Shown here one piece after another: positions 60,633 to 64,000 of a DNA stretch of 64,000 bases; the stretch's first letter is position 1; every line of letters begins with the position of its first letter. The stretch is from JALORV01 sp963724365. Lineage in GTDB: Bacteria > Pseudomonadota > Gammaproteobacteria > Burkholderiales > Burkholderiaceae_F. Under the pieces are notes generated by a model. It saw only the letters and a list, made by a program, of their open reading frames with translations. It had not been told where the DNA came from and made no database searches. The translations under genes and the position numbers were made by a program. Where the stretch lies: NCBI GenBank assembly GCA_963724365.1, contig CAVRUR010000005.1, forward strand, positions 1 through 64,000, written 5' to 3'.

Positions 60633-63600
60633 TCGGCTCCCGGGGCCTGTGGAGCGGCCGCAGGCGGGCTCGGTCTGCGATGCAGGATGCGCCGGCGGAT
60701 GAAGGAAAGGAAGTCGTCTACATAGGTGAACACGACCGGCACCACCAGCAGGCTGAGGAAGGTCGAGGTGATCAGCCCGCCGATCACGACGATCGCCATC
60801 GGTGCACGGAAACTCGGATCCGTACCCAGGCCGATCGCCACCGGCATCATGCCGGCGCCCATCGCGATCGTCGTCATCACGATTGGGCGCGCGCGCTTGC
60901 GGCAGGCGTCGATCAGGGCGTCCCAGCGCGACAAACCGTGGTCGCGGCGCGCCATGACGACATAATCGATCAGCAGGATCGAGTTCTTGGTTGCGATGCC
61001 CATCAGCATGATCAGTCCGATCATCGACGGCATCGACAGCGCCGTCTGCGTGACGAACAGCGCCAGGAACGCGCCCGGGATCGAAAGAACCAGCGCGGCA
61101 AGGATCGTGACCGGTTGCACGAAATCCTTGAACAGCAGCACCAGCACGATGTAGATGCACAGCACGCCGGTGGCCATCGCCAGGCTGAAACTTGCGAACA
61201 GTTCGTTCATCGCTTCGGCATCGCCGACGGTGGTCTGGCTCACGCCCGGCGGCAGGCTCTGCAGGCTCGGCAGCGCCAGCGCCTGCTTCTCGACCTCGCC
61301 CAGCGGCTGGCCGTTGAGCTCGATCTCGAAGTTGATGTTGCGCAGGCGGTCGTAGCGATCGATCTCCGCCGGTCCGCTGGCGATTGCCAGTTGCGCCACG
61401 TTGCCGAGCATCACCGGTCCGTTCTTGCCGGGCACCGGCAGCCGTTCGAGCAAGGCGAGGTCCTGGCGCGCGTCCGGCGGCAGCTTGACGACGATCGGCA
61501 CCTGGCGCTGCGAGAGGTTGAGCTTGGCCAGTCCCTGGTCGTAGTCGCCGGCGGTCGCGATGCGCAGCGTGTCGGCGATCGCGGTCGAGGTGACGCCGAG
61601 GTCCGCCGCCTTGGCGAAGTCCGGTCGCACGATGAGTTCCGGCCGCACCAGGCTCGCCGTGGTCGTCACGTTGCCGATGCCCGGAATCGTGCGCAGGTCG
61701 CGTTCGACGGAGCGCGCGTGTTCGGCCAGAGTCTGGCCATTTTCGCCCGCCAGTACCAGGATGTACTTCTCGGCCGAACCGCCAAAGCCAACGTTGATGC
61801 GCGCCCCTGGCAACGCAGTGAGCGCCTCGCGCAGCTCACGCTCGACGACCTGCTTGGAGACGCCGCCGCGATCACTGCGCGGGGTCAGGTTGATCGTCAG
61901 CGTCGCCTTGCGGGCTTCCGCAGCACCGCGCGGTGCGAACGGGTCGGACCCGGCGGCGCCGCCACCGATGGCGGTGTAGACCAGCTTCACGTGCGGATGC
62001 TTCTCGACGATGGCGCGCGCCTGCTCGGCCGTCGCCAGCGTCTGCTTGAAGGTGCTGCCCGGTGGCAGGGTCAGGTAGACCTGCGTCTGTGACAGGTCGT
62101 CGGGCGGAAGAAAGCCCGTGGGCAGCAGCGGCACGAGTGCGAACGAGCCGAAGAAGAACGCCGCCGCGGCGAGCGAAGTCGCGATGCGATGCTTCAGGCA
62201 CCACTGCGCCCAGCGCAGGTAGATCGTCATCCAGCGCGGCTGGGGATGGTCCTTGCGCGGTGGCTTCATCAGGTACGCGGCCATCATCGGCGTCAGCATC
62301 CGCGCGACGACGAGCGAGAAGAACACCGCAATCGCCGCGGTCCAGCCGAACTGCACGAAGAACTTGCCCGGCACGCCGCTCATGAACGCCGTCGGCAGGA
62401 ACACCGCGATCAGCGTGAAGGTGGTGGCAATGACGGCCAGTCCGATCTCGTCGGCGGCTTCCATCGCCGCCTGGTACGGCGACTTGCCCATTCTCATGTG
62501 CCGCACGATGTTCTCGATCTCGACGATCGCGTCGTCGACGAGGATGCCGACCACCAGCGACAGCGACAGCAGCGTCACGACGTTCAGCGTGAAGCCCATC
62601 AGGTACATCGCGCCGAAGGTCGGCAGGATCGACAGTGGCAGCGCGGCGGCCGACACCAGCGTTGCGCGCCAGTCGCGCAGAAAGAGCCACACGACCAGCA
62701 CGGCGAGGAGCGCACCTTCGATCAGCAGCCACATCGATCCGGTGAAGTTCTCCTCGACCGGATCGACGAAGTTGAAGGCCTCGGTGATCTGGATGTCCGG
62801 GTGCTCGGCCTTGAGCCGTGCGAGCTGCGCACGCACGCCCTCGGCGACGTCGACCTCGCCGGCGCCGCGACTGCGCGTAATTTCGAAGCCGACCACCGGT
62901 GCACCGTTCAGCAGCGCGGCCGAACGCTGCTCGCCGACCGTGTCCGAGACCGTGGCGACCTGGTCGAGGCGGATGCGGCGTCCGTCGGCGAGCGCGATGT
63001 CCATCGCCGACAGTTCCTCGGCCGACTGAACCGTCGCGATTGTCCGCACTGACTGCTCGATGCCGCCGATGTCGGCGCGGCCGCCGGAGGCTTCCTGCTG
63101 TATCTGTCGCAGCTGCCGCGAGATGTCAGCTGCAGTCGCCTTCAGCGCCAGCAGCCGCGCCGGATCGAGTTCGACACGGATCTCGCGATCGACGCCGCCG
63201 ACGCGCGCCACGGCGCCGACCCCGCGCACGCTCAGCATGTTCTTGGTTACCGTGTTGTCGACGAACCACGACAGCGCTTCGTCGTCCATGCGTTGCGAGG
63301 CGACCGTATAGGTCAGGATCGGCGAGCCGGCCAGGTTGACCTTGGACACGACCGGGTCCTTCAGGTCGCCCGGCAGGTCGGAGCGAACGCGCGAGACCGC
63401 ATCGCGCACGTCGTCGAGTGCCTCCTGTGTGGGCTTTTCAAGTCGGAATTCGACCGTGATCGTCGCGGTGCCGTCCTGTACCTTGGTGTAGATGTGCTTG
63501 ATGCCCTGCAGCGTCGCGATCGAGTTTTCGATCTTGCGGGCGACCTCGGTCTCCATCTGCGCAGGTGCGGCGCCTGGAAGCGACGCGACCACCGTCACGG

Positions 63601-63730
63601 TCGGCAGGTCAATGTCGGGAAACTGCTGGATCTTCATGCCGCGGAAGCCCAGCACGCCGATCAGCGTCAGCATGACGAACAACAGCACCGCAGGTATCGG
63701 GTTGCGGATCGACCAGGCGGAGACGTTCAT
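60629..63730 (-). CDS. RND efflux permease, AcrB/MexF-like (HAE1)
   Basis: This is an inner-membrane proton-driven drug exporter subunit of 1,033 residues with twelve helices and two large periplasmic loops. It starts MNVSAWSIRNPIPAVLLFVM, with FPDIDLPTVTV and PGAAPAQMETEVARKIENS in the porter domain. VVGILVDDAIVEIENI carries the paired Asp residues of helix 4 that take part in proton relay, and GIATKNSILLIDYVV lies in helix 10-11. It has no frameshift over 3.1 kb. Adaptor lies upstream; a hydrolase is coupled downstream. Substrates cannot be told from sequence. Confidence 0.5.
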   Translation of the reverse strand: MNVSAWSIRNPIPAVLLFVMLTLIGVLGFRGMKIQQFPDIDLPTVTVVASLPGAAPAQMETEVARKIENSIATLQGIKHIYTKVQDGTATITVEFRLEKPTQEALDDVRDAVSRVRSDLPGDLKDPVVSKVNLAGSPILTYTVASQRMDDEALSWFVDNTVTKNMLSVRGVGAVARVGGVDREIRVELDPARLLALKATAADISRQLRQIQQEASGGRADIGGIEQSVRTIATVQSAEELSAMDIALADGRRIRLDQVATVSDTVGEQRSAALLNGAPVVGFEITRSRGAGEVDVAEGVRAQLARLKAEHPDIQITEAFNFVDPVEENFTGSMWLLIEGALLAVLVVWLFLRDWRATLVSAAALPLSILPTFGAMYLMGFTLNVVTLLSLSLVVGILVDDAIVEIENIVRHMRMGKSPYQAAMEAADEIGLAVIATTFTLIAVFLPTAFMSGVPGKFFVQFGWTAAIAVFFSLVVARMLTPMMAAYLMKPPRKDHPQPRWMTIYLRWAQWCLKHRIATSLAAAAFFFGSFALVPLLPTGFLPPDDLSQTQVYLTLPPGSTFKQTLATAEQARAIVEKHPHVKLVYTAIGGGAAGSDPFAPRGAAEARKATLTINLTPRSDRGGVSKQVVERELREALTALPGARINVGFGGSAEKYILVLAGENGQTLAEHARSVERDLRTIPGIGNVTTTASLVRPELIVRPDFAKAADLGVTSTAIADTLRIATAGDYDQGLAKLNLSQRQVPIVVKLPPDARQDLALLERLPVPGKNGPVMLGNVAQLAIASGPAEIDRYDRLRNINFEIELNGQPLGEVEKQALALPSLQSLPPGVSQTTVGDAEAMNELFASFSLAMATGVLCIYIVLVLLFKDFVQPVTILAALVLSIPGAFLALFVTQTALSMPSMIGLIMLMGIATKNSILLIDYVVMARRDHGLSRWDALIDACRKRARPIVMTTIAMGAGMMPVAIGLGTDPSFRAPMAIVVIGGLITSTFLSLLVVPVVFTYVDDFLSFIRRRILHRRPSPPAAAPQAPGAE

Positions 63731-64000
63731 CCCGATCTCCTCTACTTTCGCCGCCGACTTGACCGGTAGGGCCGGCGACTCGACGACGCGCACGGTGTCG
63801 CCGTCCGCGAGAAAGCCGGCTCCGGTTTCGACGACGCGCGTCGTCGCATCGATGCCGTCACGTACCTCGATGCGATCGCCGACACGACGGCCCACGTTCG
63901 ACCTTGATCTGCGCGACCTTGTTGTCCGGGCCGATACGGAACACGTAGGCAAACCCGTCGCGCAGCAGCACCGCGCTCTGCGGCAGCGTGAGCGCCGGGC
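63731..64000 (-). CDS. RND efflux adaptor (MFP) C-terminal part, frameshifted, runs off window
   Basis: The minus strand from base 64000 reads PALTLPQSAVLLRDGFAYVF, then RIGPDNKVAQIKVE; after a +1 shift near 63900 (extra c in gaacgtggg) it continues GRRVGDRIEVRDGIDA and GFLADGDTVRVVESPALPVKS. This is the membrane-proximal end of a membrane-fusion protein. No stop separates it from the permease in the current frame; a TAG at about 63744 in the +1 frame may be the true end. The rest of the gene is beyond the window. Confidence 0.5.

Noticed and set aside
62189..63052. Two overlapping plus-strand ORFs opposite the RND permease
   Set aside because: Shadows of an intact 1,033-residue permease.

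Overview
This window is GC-rich, densely coded chromosomal DNA from a betaproteobacterium, most probably of the order Burkholderiales. The clearest marker is the gene order recA-recX-DUF2889-sucC-sucD-terC-type IV pilin (32386-41014), which I know as conserved in that group. Supporting signs are a PEP-CTERM surface protein, a sigma-54-type pilin promoter, a two-component system next to recA, and a palindromic intergenic repeat at 10553-10598. No phage, insertion sequence, integrase, rRNA or CRISPR array is visible. Three tRNA genes are present (Gly-CCC, Lys-CTT, Lys-TTT).

Layout. 1-4937: end of a large repeat-built PEP-CTERM exoprotein. 5298-8199: DUF6394 protein, TrkA-type K+ channel and YceH. 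8244-11849: MacA/MacB-type tripartite ABC exporter. 11944-17407: degenerate PAS/kinase-like protein, DUF1439-like lipoprotein, UppP, DUF6498 membrane protein and a Ycf46-like AAA ATPase. 17740-19284: RuBisCO-like protein plus cupin, a pair that suggests the methylthioadenosine-to-isoprenoid sulfur salvage shunt. 19286-21504 (minus): thiS-osmC-thiG-trmB. 21547-24678: tRNA-Gly, Kup potassium transporter and PPK2. 24717-28449 (minus): succinate-semialdehyde dehydrogenase with a double-CDGSH protein, then a flavocytochrome reductase with a coupled 30-residue membrane peptide. 28550-32174: prolyl-4-hydroxylase-like oxygenase, two tRNA-Lys and a two-component system. 32386-38350: SOS-controlled recA-recX, sucCD, TerC and PP2C phosphatase. 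38437-41954: FHA protein, two tandem pilins and TfpZ, all touched by a 1,149-bp tandem duplication. 41975-47758 (minus): UDP-sugar enzymes, a broken PQQ sugar dehydrogenase, mnmA and a Nudix hydrolase. 47959-51552: pntAA-pntAB-pntB-pncA. 51684-53967: small secreted protein, ompA remnant, ArsN2-like acetyltransferase and LrgA/LrgB. 53972-58152 (minus): glcF, glcE and glcD. 58332-64000: two related alpha/beta hydrolases (one catalytically dead) and an RND efflux permease with the end of its adaptor.

How the genes work together. Several blocks serve redox and cofactor balance: transhydrogenase with nicotinamidase, glycolate oxidase, the 2-oxoglutarate/succinate enzymes sucCD and gabD, and thiamine synthesis. 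Others serve the envelope: two efflux systems, UppP, UDP-glucuronate and UDP-galacturonate precursors, PEP-CTERM protein and pili. Potassium is handled by both a gated channel and Kup.

Caution. At least a dozen genes carry apparent single-base frameshifts, mostly +1, including normally housekeeping genes (uppP, kup, ugd). Long neighbours such as recA, sucCD, pntB, glcD and the 3.1-kb RND gene are clean. Many shifts may therefore be consensus errors in locally poor assembly. I annotate the joined gene and give the position of each break.
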